From Aspidapion aeneum (Eukaryota > Arthropoda > Insecta > Coleoptera > Brentidae), in contig OY755038.1 in the NCBI GenBank assembly GCA_963576565.1, positions 182,493,652 through 182,557,651 of the forward strand: a stretch of DNA of 64,000 bases. Reading direction: 5' to 3'. This document shows, piece after piece, positions 1 through 20,720 of this stretch. The translations under genes were made by a program, and so were the position numbers. The notes beneath the pieces are model-generated. The model did not search any database and was not told the DNA's origin. It saw only the letters and a program-made list of their open reading frames with translations. The stretch's first letter is position 1; every line of letters starts with the position of its first letter.

Positions 1-10305
<10,305 letters not shown>

Positions 10306-10945
10306 AACGACCAACGCGCATAACACAACCGCTTGTCCGATTTTAATGAAATTTGGTACCTTGGCTGGATCTTGCGTCGAGATGGTCCCATTTAAAAATG
10401 AACAAAATCCACCGAGCACAAGCCAAATAAGAGGGTGGGGGTAGATTTCAGAAATTAGAGTTTATGTGAAAATATGGCATGTGTGATATCATACGAAAGG
10501 TAATTGGGTCTAGAGTTAAACAAAACATATTTTAGTTTTTTTAACAAAGGGTGGGGGTAGATTTCAAAAATTCGAGTTTAACTTAAAACATGGCATGGGA
10601 GTTTGGAGTTAAACAAAATTAATTTTAGTTTAAAAAAAAGGGTGGGGGTATATTAAAAAAATTAGAGATTAAGTGAAAATATGGCGTGTGTGATATCAAA
10701 CGAAAGGTAATTGGGTCTAGAGTTAAACAAAAATATTTTAGTTTTTTTAACAAAGGGTGGGGGTAGATTTCAAAAATTCGAGTTTAACTTAAAACATGGC
10801 TTGTGTGGTATCAAACGATAGGTAATTGAGTTTGGAGTTGAATAAAATATATTTAAGTTTGTAGTTATATTAGCTCACCCGTACTCTACATCTAAAGAAC
10901 CTAGTGTGAGCTTAGGTGCCCATATATTGGCAGAGTATTTTTTTT
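10306..10945 (-). mobile_element. DINE-1/HINE-like rolling-circle element, 5' arm with tandem units
   Basis: Read on the minus strand, this is the 5' part of a non-autonomous element. It starts near 10945 with AAATACTCTGCCAAT. A subterminal AAGCTCACACTAGGT follows at about 10905-10920, then GAGCTAATATAACTA at about 10865-10880, then four tandem units, then a conserved core, then the AGAC (GTCT) microsatellite. The tandem units start on the plus strand at 10433, 10549, 10640 and 10755 (116, 91, 115 and ~107 bp), each headed by GGGTGGGGGTA. The core at 10320-10365 contains TCCGATTTTAATGAAATTTG. The same order, inverted, occurs at 61097-61689, and both termini occur at 13851-14124. Family placement is inference from architecture (subterminal inverted repeats, tandem units, microsatellite, 3' hairpin). 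The 3' arm must lie left of base 1. No coding capacity is seen. Confidence 0.7.
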
Positions 10946-10986
10946 AACGTTTGAAAACATTTTTAAAACGCATTCTTTTTTTGATA

Positions 10987-11229
10987 CAGCGGCGTAGCGT
11001 GGTTGGCGCGGGAGATTTGTTGCCCCCCCCGCCCCGAGGATACTGGCGCCCCATGGGTGGCCGAAGCGCCCTAAGCTTTATTAAGTACCAGGGCCGGCAA
11101 CGGCAAAGTGAGAGGGCGTCAAAGAAAAAACGAAAAGTAAAGACATGATGACTTTTTTTTTTGATGGGCGTTCTTATTAGCTGTCGCCCCCCCCCTCCCC
11201 CCCGCCCCTTCAGGCACGCTACGCCGCTG
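10987..11229. mobile_element. hAT-type MITE with 8-bp target duplication
   Basis: A 243-bp element with terminal inverted repeats CAGCGGCGTAGCGTG at the left and CACGCTACGCCGCTG at the right (15/15 complementary). It is flanked by an exact 8-bp duplication TTTTGATA at 10979-10986 and 11230-11237. The 8-bp duplication and the CAG-GGCGTA ends are hAT hallmarks. The interior is non-coding and holds poly-C/poly-G tracts near both ends (about 11022-11036 and 11186-11208). Small open frames across it on both strands are chance. Confidence 0.93.
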
Positions 11230-11237
11230 TTTTGATA

Positions 11238-12082
11238 TTGGAAAAACATTTAATTTCAATGTTAGAAAAACATAAGATTATTTTTCTGTCAGAAAACGGG
11301 TTATTAAGGCTTCTTTTTCACAATAAATATAACGCTAGAATAACATCCAACCCAGTTTTTCAATTAAACATTATTTTAAGGTTATTAAAATGTTTTTGTG
11401 TTATTAGTTTTAGGGTATAAGTATTATCAAGATTTAAACTATCACTTTAAAATTTCTGGTATACCTAAATATCTCAATTGTGAAAGACTGCTTTAAGTGT
11501 ACATCGTTTATAATGATACCAATATGCAGGATATTTGCGGCGTTCAACTTAGCCTACTTAGAAGGAAATTTTAAAATGTCTTGTGGATTGTCGAGTTTTT
11601 TTTTAACTTATTTCATTAAAATATGAATATGAACCAATTTTTCTAGAAAAAACAAGATTTGACGACTAAGATACAATCCAAACTAAAAATGCTATCAAAA
11701 ATGTGCGCACAAACCGATTTTGGTATAAAGGCCGCCCTTGATTAATTATTTATTTGAAGGAAGCCACTGCAATTCGCGTAGAACCGTACCTGGAAAAGCA
11801 TTTGGGGAGGATCAAAATTTCCATGAAAATTTGCAAAATGTGCAACTTTTTGTTGCAAAGAAATCTGTTTTTATTGACTATTTCGAGGAAGATTCATCCC
11901 CCTCAAGCCCCCCTACCTACGTACAGCCTTTAATTCGTGCATCTTTGGTGCCTCTCTTGGCTTCTAAAGCTGCGTACGCATTAGCGCGAGCCGTTACAGT
12001 TACTGTCTGTCTCCCTAGTATGGACGTGTGACAAAGTGGTTCGCGGCTCTAAATTTTCTCGTGAGTGAACCTAGCCTGTATC
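11238..12082. other. No gene; dispersed-repeat fragment at left
   Basis: 11238-11330 is an inverted, diverged relative of 26745-26840. Both share the stretch around AACCCGTTTTCTGACGTTAG and the TTTTTCTAACATTGAAA phrase. The rest, to 12082, shows no recognised motif. A 97-codon frame at 11738-12031 has no recognisable domain. Confidence 0.5.
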
Positions 12083-12270
12083 CAGTGGTGCACCCAGGGA
12101 TATATATTGGGGGTGGCCGAGGCCTCTTGGGGGGGGGGCCGAAGCCTCATGATGTCGAATATTAAGCTATTTTTTGTGTTTTTTTTTCTGAAATATGTCG
12201 AAAATATGTAAAAAAATGTAATGCTTGGGGGGGGGGGGGCAGCCACCCCCCCCTGGGTGCACCCATGCTG
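12083..12270. mobile_element. Decayed hAT-like MITE with G-tracts
   Basis: Left end CAGTGGTGCACCCAGG and right end CCTGGGTGCACCCATGCTG form imperfect inverted repeats. The interior resembles the MITE at 20721-20919: both have a GAGGCCT/GAGACCT phrase, a run of G, then CCTCATGA, then AAATATGT followed by AAAATAT, then a second long G run. I see no matching 8-bp flanks (CCTGTATC versus TAACATAT), so the ends are eroded or misplaced. Confidence 0.6.
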
Positions 12271-12629
12271 TAACATATCAATACTAGCAGATATTCACAC
12301 AGTTGCTGTAACGGCGTGCTTACAGGTACCGTTCGCTATTGAGTACGCGGATTAATACGGGTTTTATTCCTCTATTAAAGATCTAAATAAGAATTTTCGG
12401 ATTCCTACGTTACCTTTTGGCATTTTCATAATTTCACTTGAATTTACCGGGATTTTTTAATCTCTTGATGCAAAAATTCCGATCGAAAGCATTTAATTAG
12501 GAACTGGGAATTACAAGAATCGGAGGATAAAACCGGAAATTAAATTAATTTGAAAAAGTCAACTTCCAGATTAATGTTTCACGATGCGGGAATGAAAAAT
12601 ATTTCAATGCTGAGAGAAGCGATCTTAAT
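12271..12629. other. Unassigned intergenic sequence
   Basis: I see no gene, terminal repeat or tandem structure between the MITE and the piggyBac-like left end. Short open frames lack recognisable domains. Confidence 0.4.
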
Positions 12630-12954
12630 TTAACCCGGCGTTGGTAGACCTGGGTATGACATACCTGGGATTGAGAAAAACCAGCAGAACTTATGAATTC
12701 GCAGCGCTTCAAGCTTGCCCCTTTACCTACTCTCAAGCAACACTTATTCTATTCGCGGACCACTAAAAAAAGCGGGTTTAGTATCAATCTGGTGCTGGGA
12801 CGTAAACTCATATACGTAATATTCCCGTATATGCGTAAACTTGCGTCGGGCATGTGATACCCGGGTGTACGAGCCGCTTAACATTTTTTGTAGCAAATTC
12901 TCAAAATAATAATCCGTTGGCTGTTATTAACATTCCATATGTTCAAGGTATATC

Positions 12955-13420
12955 AGCAAACATTTATTTATTTCAACGGTTACACCATTTACAAAAGAAA
13001 ATAGAAAAATATAATTAAAAGTTCCTATACAACATAGCTACTTACTGAAAACTAAAAACTAAAAATACAAACGCAGTCAACGTTTTACAATTTTCAAACT
13101 GTTTTTAAATTTGTGAAAGCTGCCACTATCCTCAAGATCAAATTCGTTATAGTTTCTCTGCATACGCACTAGTGGGCCATGCAAGCCATAATCTGCTGCT
13201 CTAAACGGCACGTAAAAGATATCTTTAGATCTGAAATTCAGTTTTGATAATAGGAAACTACAATAAATCTCCCCAATGATCAATTTTAAAGCAAAACAAA
13301 GGTCTGAGTGAAGTCTACCATAAGAAGAATAGCCTAACACTATAATATAAAAACAGTATTTTCATCGGGAAATAAGACAAGGAGTTTTGTAACTTAAACA
13401 AAACCAGAAAATCCCTCAAA
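12955..13420 (-). pseudogene. Non-LTR retrotransposon (LINE) 3' fragment
   Basis: The minus-strand open frame 13340-13077 (87 codons) reads through a segment resembling the C-terminal tail of Jockey-like LINE reverse transcriptases: a Y-G-x-x-x-P-L-x-R-M-x-x-x-Y-N core followed by a short helix with F-x-K-F-K. The 3' untranslated part ends on the minus strand in GTTGAAATAAATAAATG near 12958, a tail typical of LINEs. No catalytic reverse-transcriptase motif is present, so this is a 5'-truncated relic. It sits inside the piggyBac-like element. Assignment rests on motif memory only; a chance ORF is the alternative. Confidence 0.45.
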
Positions 13421-13719
13421 TAATAAGGAAGTCCGAAATTTTGTTTCTATTTAAAAAGTATTTTTTAGTTCTAAGTAAAGAATTTCTTTGTTTTTTTATA
13501 TAAAAGTACGCCCCTGGATTTTTCCTGTTTGAAAATATTTAGTCAAATATTTTTTTTTCTATTTTCTTATGTATTATCTTCGAAATAATATAAAAATTTA
13601 GGTTCTGGATTTCTTCTAGCATATTTTACACTATTTAAAAAAAATATATTTTTAATTTTTAGAAAAATGCCCTTATTACCTAAAAATGCATTTTAGTAGC
13701 TAACGCTACATGACTAATA

Positions 13720-13762
13720 TTATATTTATTTATTTTTCAACGGTAAAAAGGTTCAAAAAATT
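13720..13762 (-). repeat. Second LINE-like 3' tail
   Basis: On the minus strand, TTTTTACCGTTGAAAA is followed by AATAAATAAATATAAT, closely resembling the end of the LINE fragment at 12955-12990 (GTAACCGTTGAAATAAATAA). It is probably a second, very short 5'-truncated insertion in the same orientation. Confidence 0.45.
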
Positions 13763-13850
13763 AAAACACAACCCTCATATTAAAATTTTATGTCTACTGT
13801 TAACTTCAAATGCGAAATGGTAAGTGGGTATGTCATACCCGGGTGTACCA

Positions 13851-13913
13851 TCCATGTTAGGAAAAATACTCTGCCAATCTATGGGCACCTAAGCTCACAC
13901 TAGGTACTATAGT

Positions 13914-13998
<85 letters not shown>

Positions 13999-14124
13999 AA
14001 GTTTCAAAATCATCTGAAACGCAAAGATATATAAAAATTTTTGAAATCGGAGCAACTTTTTTTTTCTCGAAAAAATTACGATCACCATAGCTCACACTAC
14101 TTATAGTAGTAGTGTGAGCTAATA
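13851..14124 (+). mobile_element. Short DINE/HINE-like element with GACA microsatellite
   Basis: It contains the 5' end AAATACTCTGCCAAT, the subterminal AAGCTCACACTAGGT at 13890-13905, about 21 ACAG/GACA units (13914-13998), the 3'-arm phrase CATCTGAAACGCAAA and a terminal hairpin. Core and tandem units seen in the 10-kb and 61-kb copies are missing. The insertion lies in the right terminus of the piggyBac-like element and is flanked by the 9-bp repeat GGTGTACCA (13842-13850 and 14125-14133). The piggyBac left terminus preserves the empty-site sequence, so these limits are well supported. Confidence 0.75.
14091..14120 (+). repeat. Terminal hairpin of the DINE-like element
   Basis: AGCTCACACTAC and GTAGTGTGAGCT form a perfect 12-bp stem with a 6- to 8-nt loop (TTATAGTA region), followed at once by AATA. 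The stem repeats the subterminal AGCTCACACTA found at the 5' end (13891-13901). A 3' hairpin followed by CTAA-like bases is characteristic of Helitron/Helentron-type elements. Confidence 0.8.
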
Positions 14125-14375
14125 GGTGTACCAACGCCGGGTTAACGGAGTAAAAAATTCATGAAAATTTCTTATGAAAAATTTTCCCGAGCAAAGCAAA
14201 CCACAGTATGGTTTCCCTTATTTTAAATATGTTTAACTAATAATTAATTTATAGATTCAACATGACCAAAAAGTGAGGTTATTTTGTGACTGTCCTAAAT
14301 GTTTTCTCAAATTTTTTTATTTTCAAACATTTTAAATAGATTAGTTTTTGAACTATCTTTGATTAAATTTGATTC

Positions 14376-14989
14376 TATACAAGGTGACAATTTCAAAAGG
14401 ATCCACCAGGATTTTCTCTAAAATTATCAGGAAATTAAAAAAACGCCGAAACACGTCGATTTTGTTTGCAAGGCGGACACTTTTTGCCTATCTTGAAATA
14501 TTTGTAGCGCGGGGGGTTCGCTTTACCTCTATATTTCGAATAGGGAAAGTCGGTCTAGTAATACCTTGTTTTGAAGGCCTTTTAAATGTCCTTACAACCG
14601 TGTAAAAAATTCAAAAATCTATCCATTAGTTTTTGAGATAATTGCCTTCAAACTTTCAAATTTAACATGGACTGATAAAATAAAATTTTAATTAGGATTT
14701 TTTTTGGATTTAATTTTTATTTTAACATTCCAAGTTAAATTTGGAAATTTTTACACTATATTAAAGATATTCAACAGAGCTTCAAAACAAGATATCACTA
14801 GACCCACTTTCCCTATTCGAAATATAGGGGTAAAGTATACCCCTCAAAGGAGGTTCGTGTTTCAAAATTTCAAGATAGCCAAAAAGTGTCCCCCTTGCAA
14901 ATAAAATCGACGTGTTTCGGCGTTTTCTAATGTCGTGATAATTTTCGAGAAAATCCAGGTGGATCTTTTTTAATTTGTTACCTTGTATA
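14376..14989. mobile_element. Foldback MITE with ~240-bp arms
   Basis: Termini TATACAAGGT (14376-14385) and ACCTTGTATA (14980-14989) are perfect inverted complements. Complementarity continues inward for about 240 bp per arm (to ~14615 and from ~14745): GGATCCACC pairs with GGTGGATC, CGTCGATTTT with AAAATCGACG, and TTCGAATAGGGAAAGT with ACTTTCCCTATTCGAA. The spacer is about 130 bp. The TA at both tips would suit a Tc1/mariner-type TA duplication. Short open frames in both arms are mirror images of each other, not genes. Confidence 0.85.
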
Positions 14990-15304
14990 TTAATGTATTA
15001 AATAAAAATCAGCAATCAAAAATTTTATGGTTAGGGCTATGTCACGAAGTAGCATCACTTTACGGTAGTGTGATTTTTATTTATAATAACATTAAATAAG
15101 CTCTCATTTTTTAAAAATGTACTTATTACCTTCCTTTTAAAAACAATTGTATTTAAAACCATTTTTGTTTTGATTTTAAATTTCACTTTTTGCCAAATGA
15201 CTAAAAATGTATATTAGAAACCTCCGCCTGGCTATATTTTTTGCCTCACTACCTATTGACCTTACTAAAAAATGCTAATTATATACAATTACGGATTCGC
15301 CAAT
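14990..15304. other. Unassigned intergenic sequence
   Basis: I see no gene. A short phrase GTCACGAAGTAGCATCAC near 15040-15057 resembles the CCACGAAGTGGC motif of the inverted repeat at 18609-18844. Confidence 0.35.
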
Positions 15305-15775
15305 TTTCACCAAAGTGCAAATTTAAATTAATGGATCCCTGACGGATCTGATACCTTCCTAGCTAGCCTATTACCACACTTTAAGTGAAGCCATGATATA
15401 TCAGCCTTGAAAAAGTTTTTGTAAATATCTCGAAAACTAAATCTCCTACGAAGTTTTTGGTTATAACACAAATTAGCAAAGTTAAGTCTACTATATTTCA
15501 AAAACCGCATATTAATGCGATGCTCTATAATAAATTAGTATTTTTAAAAATTTTCATTCATTAGAAGCTCGTTGGAGTGTCGAACATTATTTTTCCTGTA
15601 AATTTTATGAAAATCGGTTTAGGAGCTACCTGTAAATTTTATGAAAATCGGTTTAGGAGCTATCGTGTTACGGACAGACATACACACACACTCACACACA
15701 GAAATTAAACCAAATAAAACATTTTCGGCGTTATCTAAAAAAATAAAAATCCTGCTGCGCGGGCTAGGAAGGTAA
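15305..15775 (-). repeat. Dispersed repeat ending in a CA/GACA microsatellite
   Basis: 15305-15590 is an inverted, diverged copy of 26050-26330. Both share GGATCC-TGACGGATCTGATACC, CTAGGAAGG, AAAACTTCGTAG, AATATGCGGTTTT and GATGCTC/GAGCATC. It runs into the phrase AAAATCGGTTTAGGAGCTA, then CGTGTTACGGACAGACATAC and a CACACA tract. The same phrase, inverted, occurs at 51650-51700. A perfect 34-bp tandem duplication occupies 15595-15628 and 15629-15662. It is a non-coding TE fragment; the superfamily is not clear to me. Confidence 0.7.
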
Positions 15776-17125
15776 AAACTGAAAAAAAATCGTTTGTTTA
15801 TTCGCGCCATGTGGGGATTGAAAACTGTCTTGTGTTTTCATTCAGTAGTCTCACCTTTATTTAATCTACAGTTTGTAAATTTTGTTATTTACCAAGCAAA
15901 ATCCACATTTAAACCAAAACGAAATAACAGCACATATTTCAAAAATATTGACAGAGTGTTTTATCTCTATTCCCAACCTATGAAAATGGCAGACCCTAAT
16001 TTTCGTTTTCAAATTTTTATTCAATTTAAATTTATTTCTAAGATACATACATTTTTTTTTTTTGGTTTTAGTACAACTTATCATAACAAAAATTATGCTC
16101 CTAGAAACATCACAATCCTAAAGACAAACGTCGCGCGAGGCATTTTTGTATAGTTACACAAGCAAATCTAATATGATAAATCACACTAATTTATTATATT
16201 ATTTTTTGAACACTTAACACAAAATTTTAGTTCAGTTTAATACCAATATTTTATTGCTAATTATAAATATAATAAATAATAATAATAACAAAAATATAAT
16301 TGTTGCAGATTTAAAGAACTTGGATTGGCTAGACTTTGATTTCAGTTCTTTTACGAAATAATACTACTACTTTGCTATAGTCCATATATATATATATATA
16401 TATATATATAACCCGAAATATGGTAAAAAGTAACTATATCATGTTGGTATTAAAGAAAAGATAAAACTGTCATTGTCTCTGGATAAAAAGATGCTGACTG
16501 TAAGTTGACAAAAAAACGCACAGATAAAAACAACACACAAAAAAAACAAATTTTGTTTTTAAAAAATTATTAATAATGACGTATTCCATATAGTTGTAAA
16601 ATTGTCAAAGGAAATAAAAGCTGTATTTATTTATTTATTTATAGATATGCTATTTTTCTTTTTTTTTGTTGCTCTTAATATGCTCATGATAAATAAAGAT
16701 GTTGGAAATATCACAAAAGTGTAACTGCCTATGGCGAGGACTAGCAATTTGTTGGTTATGATTTTACTCATATTTTTAGGACATGTTTATCTCTTATTAG
16801 AAAAGCTTGGCATCTCTTTTACTGGTTCCAACTGATACCTAAACGTTTAAAACTGACTTTTACGAAGCCAGTTAGCTATTTTAGTTTTTTGTTGAATGGT
16901 TTGCTGACTAATTTTAAAGGAAGTTATAGCTAGGTCCAGGGGTGGATGGGCCCTATGGGAAAAAGAAAAAATTTCCGGTGGGCCGGTGCCTTATGAATTT
17001 GTGCCTTTTGGCCTGGTAGTGGATGGGTGCATCAACTAGGATTAAAATGAACTGGAAACCAACAAAAAGTATTCTCTCTGAGGATTAGTGACTACATAAT
17101 TAATTAATTCAGGATGATCAATATT
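15776..17125. other. AT-rich sequence without genes; TA microsatellite
   Basis: Overlapping open frames at 15794-16153 (plus) and 15866-16084 (minus) have no recognisable domain. A (TA)n microsatellite occupies about 16383-16411 and a TATT-rich tail lies at about 16625-16645. An isolated hAT-like terminus CAGGGGTGGATGGGCC occurs near 16938, without a matching inverted partner nearby. Confidence 0.5.
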
Positions 17126-17417
17126 AGGGACCTTTTGTACGCACTCCATTAGCTAAATTTATCCTTTATTAATGTGATATAAAACGACAGATGTCAAAAA
17201 AATATATATTATAAAATATTTTAAATTTACATTAAATTTGGTCATAACGTTATATGCACGGCAACAATATCTCTAAATGAAGGAAGCAGTAGCCTGCGTT
17301 ATTCGAAAACAAGTAAGGTCAAACATTATCCTGTAGTAAGGGATAAAGTTCAAACCAGGTAACTGCGCATGTCTCAAATAAAGGATAAGTGAAAAACGGG
17401 ACATGCAGAAGGTCCCT
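17126..17417. mobile_element. 292-bp MITE with 3-bp ATT flanks
   Basis: Terminal inverted repeats AGGGACCTTTTG at the left and CAGAAGGTCCCT at the right match except at one position. Further in, TTATCCTTTATT (left) pairs with AATAAAGGATAA (right). ATT flanks both sides (17123-17125 and 17418-17420). A 3-bp duplication is consistent with PIF/Harbinger-like MITEs, although their usual TWA consensus is not met. No coding sequence is seen. Confidence 0.65.
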
Positions 17418-18600
17418 ATTATCTCAAAATTCTTAATCTAATTTAATTGTGACAAAAGTTTCGCCTATAAAGGCATTATCAGAACTGACACAAAGTGGTA
17501 CATCACTGCAAAAAAAATATTAAAATTATGTAAAAAATTTAAATTTTTAAAATTTAGAAGGGTTTTGCAATATTATTGTTTTTATAGTTGTTTTGTTGAA
17601 AATCCTAAATGAACAAAACTTATATTTTTATAAAGATGGTGTTCGTTTTATTACCTTTAATAATATTATAAAACTTCCCTAGCTTTGCTTTACAAGTTTT
17701 ATCTAAAAATTTGGAGATCCAGCGACACAAGTTTTATAAATTGGTGTTTGACATACTTTAATTTACTTTCTTATAAAACCTACGACTTAACTAAAAAGTG
17801 TATAAAATAACCACTATAAAAAAATAATTGATTAGATATATCAAAATTGAATTGCTGTATAACCTAAGGTAATAAAGGGGCTTTTATAAAAAATGTTTTT
17901 ATGTAATAATTTTAGAAAATGTGATTTGGCACAGAATATTTATTAATTTCTTAGATTTCTTTAAAGAAAACGCTGAAAAGAGCATGATTCTAGATTTGTC
18001 ACTTTCAATTTTCCGTGCAACCAATGTTATAATTATAAATATAGTATTTACGAAAAAACACAACTAATTTAAAATATACGATTTATTTCTCATAAGGATA
18101 AAAAAGGTGTGTATTCACCAAACAAGCAAGAGCGGGCACGAGTAAACGATAAAGTTTTTTATCTACAAGAAACAAATAACATGGTTCAATTAAAAAAAAA
18201 ATAGATTTATATTTATAATTGGTCTATAAATATATTAGCAGTCAACAGTAGTTTTATAATTGTTGACATGGTGATTTGAGACGACAAACATATCCGCCAT
18301 CATGGTTTTCTAAAAAGTAGAAAGGGCATTGACCTAAAAAAATGCTTTATTTTGGTATTTTACACAAGTTTTCCTAATATTTTTCTTTTTTTTAGGATTT
18401 AGAGTGAAGCGAACAACTAAATAAATCTCATATTAGTTTAAAATTTTTGTGAGAAAAAAAAATTATCCTTTTAAAAATACTATTTCACTTTTTTTTTTAA
18501 ATATTTGTTAAAAAACATTGGTGTCTAGAATTTAAAAAAAGTTTTTTTATTTTACCTCTTACACGCCTTATAGGTACTGCCTTAAAATTCATTTTTCTAT
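17418..18600. other. No features seen
   Basis: AT-rich sequence with frequent poly-A/T runs. I see no gene, terminal repeat or tandem array. Confidence 0.4.
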
Positions 18601-18608
18601 CCATATCT

Positions 18609-18844
18609 CGTCGTCAATACCACGAAGTGGCGTAACTGATTTTTTACTATTCTACAGGAGAGCGTTTAAATTTTTTATTTTATTTTTACATAAAAATAAT
18701 GTCAAAATATGGTAAAAGCTTTATAATACTTGGAATTTGATTACGCCCTTTCGTGGATTTGTAGAGCGACTTTTTTATGTATGTTAGTGGATAATCTAAA
18801 AATAGCATTTTTGTGGGTTATGCCACTTCGTGGTTTTGGCGACG
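18609..18844. repeat. Inverted repeat with palindromic CCACGAAGTGGC core
   Basis: Arms of about 28 bp at 18609-18636 and 18817-18844 are inverted complements with a few mismatches (CGTCAATACCACGAAGTGGC versus GCCACTTCGTGGTTTTGGCG), separated by 180 bp. Each arm centre is close to an inverted repeat itself, so each can fold. It may be a small MITE; I cannot identify a target duplication. Confidence 0.6.
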
Positions 18845-19316
18845 ATTTACAGAAAAACTTTTTTTACCCATTATGTTTTACTTAATTTCAATGACACCCT
18901 GAATAGGTATCTATAAAATGATAATGATGTAATGAGGTGAAACAGTGTGATGAAAAAAAGAAATCTTTTTTTATCATTTTTAAAAGAATATCCGACGTAA
19001 CCAGCATATTATAGGGACTTCTCTATAAAAGGCTTATAAAGTAGCAATATCAAAACCACGAATATCATCATCCGAAAACTAGATTTTGCCGGAGGTACAA
19101 TATATACAGAAACTCAAATATGGTTTTGATTTTGGTGTCGAAAGCTACAAAGCAAAACAAAACACAAAATTTAACAACGCGAACATTCAAACCGATATTT
19201 CATGCAAAACAACTTTTTCGGATCGGATTCGTTTGCAACTGGGATACGGTTGCAAAAAAATTGCATATTGGTTTCTTGGATCTTCCTTATAAAGTCTTAA
19301 ACTTTTAAAATTAAAA
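18845..19316. other. No features seen
   Basis: AT-rich sequence with short open frames at 19086-19308 in two overlapping frames, neither recognisable. Confidence 0.35.
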
Positions 19317-19984
19317 CTATGTAACATGGGCGTACGCAGCGTGGGACAGGAGGGGGCAATTCCCCCCTAAATGTTAAAAATAATTTAATAACACTGGTCA
19401 ACAAAATCAAAAAAAAATTGAGGGTGTACTTGCTGCTACTTTTTACACATATTTCATGTTTGTTTTCAGAATTTTTCCATCAGGCAGGGTTTCAGCGTGA
19501 CAAAGCAATGACATTTTGCGAAAGTGTATATTATGATGTCCATATAATTAATTTTTTCCAAAAGAAGCTTCATGTTTTCATAAGATTTTTTCATATTGCC
19601 TGCATGAGTCAAAGGAACAGAGAAGAACTTATTTTCATTGTGAAGAAGTACCGCTTTCAAACTTGATTTGGAAAAGTCAATGAATAAATGCTGCTTATTT
19701 GTATCATATTCATGCCCAAGCCTCTTAACAGAACATACGTCATTACAAAATACAAGTCCGTCTTCCGTAGAGAAGAATTTCTCAAATTCGAGGTGGCAAT
19801 TACGATAAAAAGCAACTTTTGTGCAACTCTGAAGAAGATTCCAGTCTTTTAATCTAGAACCTAGAAGTCCGGCTTATTTTTTAGACAAGGTTTAATCGCG
19901 AACGAGGTAGTTATGGGCTTCTTGACTTCTTGACAAGAAAACGAATATTTTTGCCTGCAAAACTTTTAGTATATTTCACAGTAT

Positions 19985-20396
19985 TGTTACGGGTTCTCAA
20001 CAATTATTGAAACCCGCAAATGTCAAAAACGATATGTCAATTTATTTCGACAATTATGTAAAAAACACGCACTTAAAGTTACTGATAACTTGCTAATAAC
20101 TCACTAATATAATCGGCCTATTAACTTCGTGTTAAATATCTTGCGACCACTACAGTTCGTTATCTGTGACTGACTCGATGCGCCACGTCCGGCCCTATAT
20201 ATAAGGTCTGCCTACTCTTCAAGAACCATCCATCCTTCTTCGATTCACGAGCATTCTCGTCTCTTCCAGAAGGTCTGCGGCCGAGCACTAGTGTCATAGA
20301 TAACGCAACTACCAACCATAAGATACGTCAACCTAATACTACACTAAACCTAAATAAATTCTAACTATAAAATTTAAATAACTTAAATTTGTAACA
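19985..20396 (+). mobile_element. Solo LTR with 4-bp GTAT duplication
   Basis: It begins TGTTACGGG and ends TTTGTAACA, giving the TGTTAC/GTAACA inverted tips usual for Ty3/gypsy-like LTRs. GTAT flanks both ends exactly (19981-19984 and 20397-20400). Length is 412 bp. The segment is GC-richer than its surroundings. No internal region or second LTR is nearby, so it is probably the product of LTR-LTR recombination. It is nested in the hAT element. Confidence 0.88.
20196..20204 (+). promoter_or_regulatory. TATA box of the solo LTR
   Basis: TATATATAA sits in a GC-rich setting (GGCCC before, GGTCTGCC after), about 210 bp into the LTR. That is the expected place for an LTR RNA polymerase II promoter. 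The pyrimidine-rich stretch 25-50 bp downstream would be where transcription starts. This also fixes the LTR orientation as plus. Confidence 0.65.
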
Positions 20397-20720
20397 GTAT
20401 GTTTGGATTTAGAAGTTATACCCCATTTATTTGTAAGACAAAAATAGCAATCGGTAATATGGTCTGAGGGTTTCCTCCAAATCATGGGAAAAGTAAGAGA
20501 CACATGTAGCACAGCAAATATGGGGAGCCCAGCTTTTGTCTTGACCTTATACTTTACACTTGAAATAGCGTTCATAACATTTTTTAGCGAGAGGCGTGAA
20601 AGACCGTTTTTGAGATTTAAATGTCAATTTACCACAAATGTAGCAAAACGGTTTAGGGTGGTATACACAATTTCTTGGAGTTTTTACATGTTATTACACT
20701 ACGATTAAAATACACCACAG

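Larger units (their letters stand above)
12634..14141. mobile_element. piggyBac-like transposon, decayed, TTAA flanks
   Basis: The left terminus begins CCCGGCGTTGGTAGACC at 12634, directly after TTAA (12630-12633). The right terminus ends ACGCCGGG at 14141, directly before TTAA (14142-14145). Taking the right terminus across the 13851-14124 insertion, the inverted repeats match at about 30 of 32 positions and include the GGTATGTCATACC palindrome. TTAA duplication and a CCC start are typical of piggyBac-superfamily elements. No transposase is visible inside. Instead the interior holds a LINE 3' fragment (12955-13420), a second LINE-like tail near 13725, and the DINE-like insertion. The uninterrupted length would be about 1.2 kb. 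Confidence 0.75.

Noticed and set aside
13900..14134. Minus-strand SVCL-repeat frames
   Set aside because: They read through the GACA microsatellite of the DINE-like element.
15351..15774. Small transposon with TACCTTCCTAGC/GCTAGGAAGGTA ends
   Set aside because: The related copy at 26050-26330 continues past this 'end' (into TCAGATCCGTCATGG), so it is not a true boundary.
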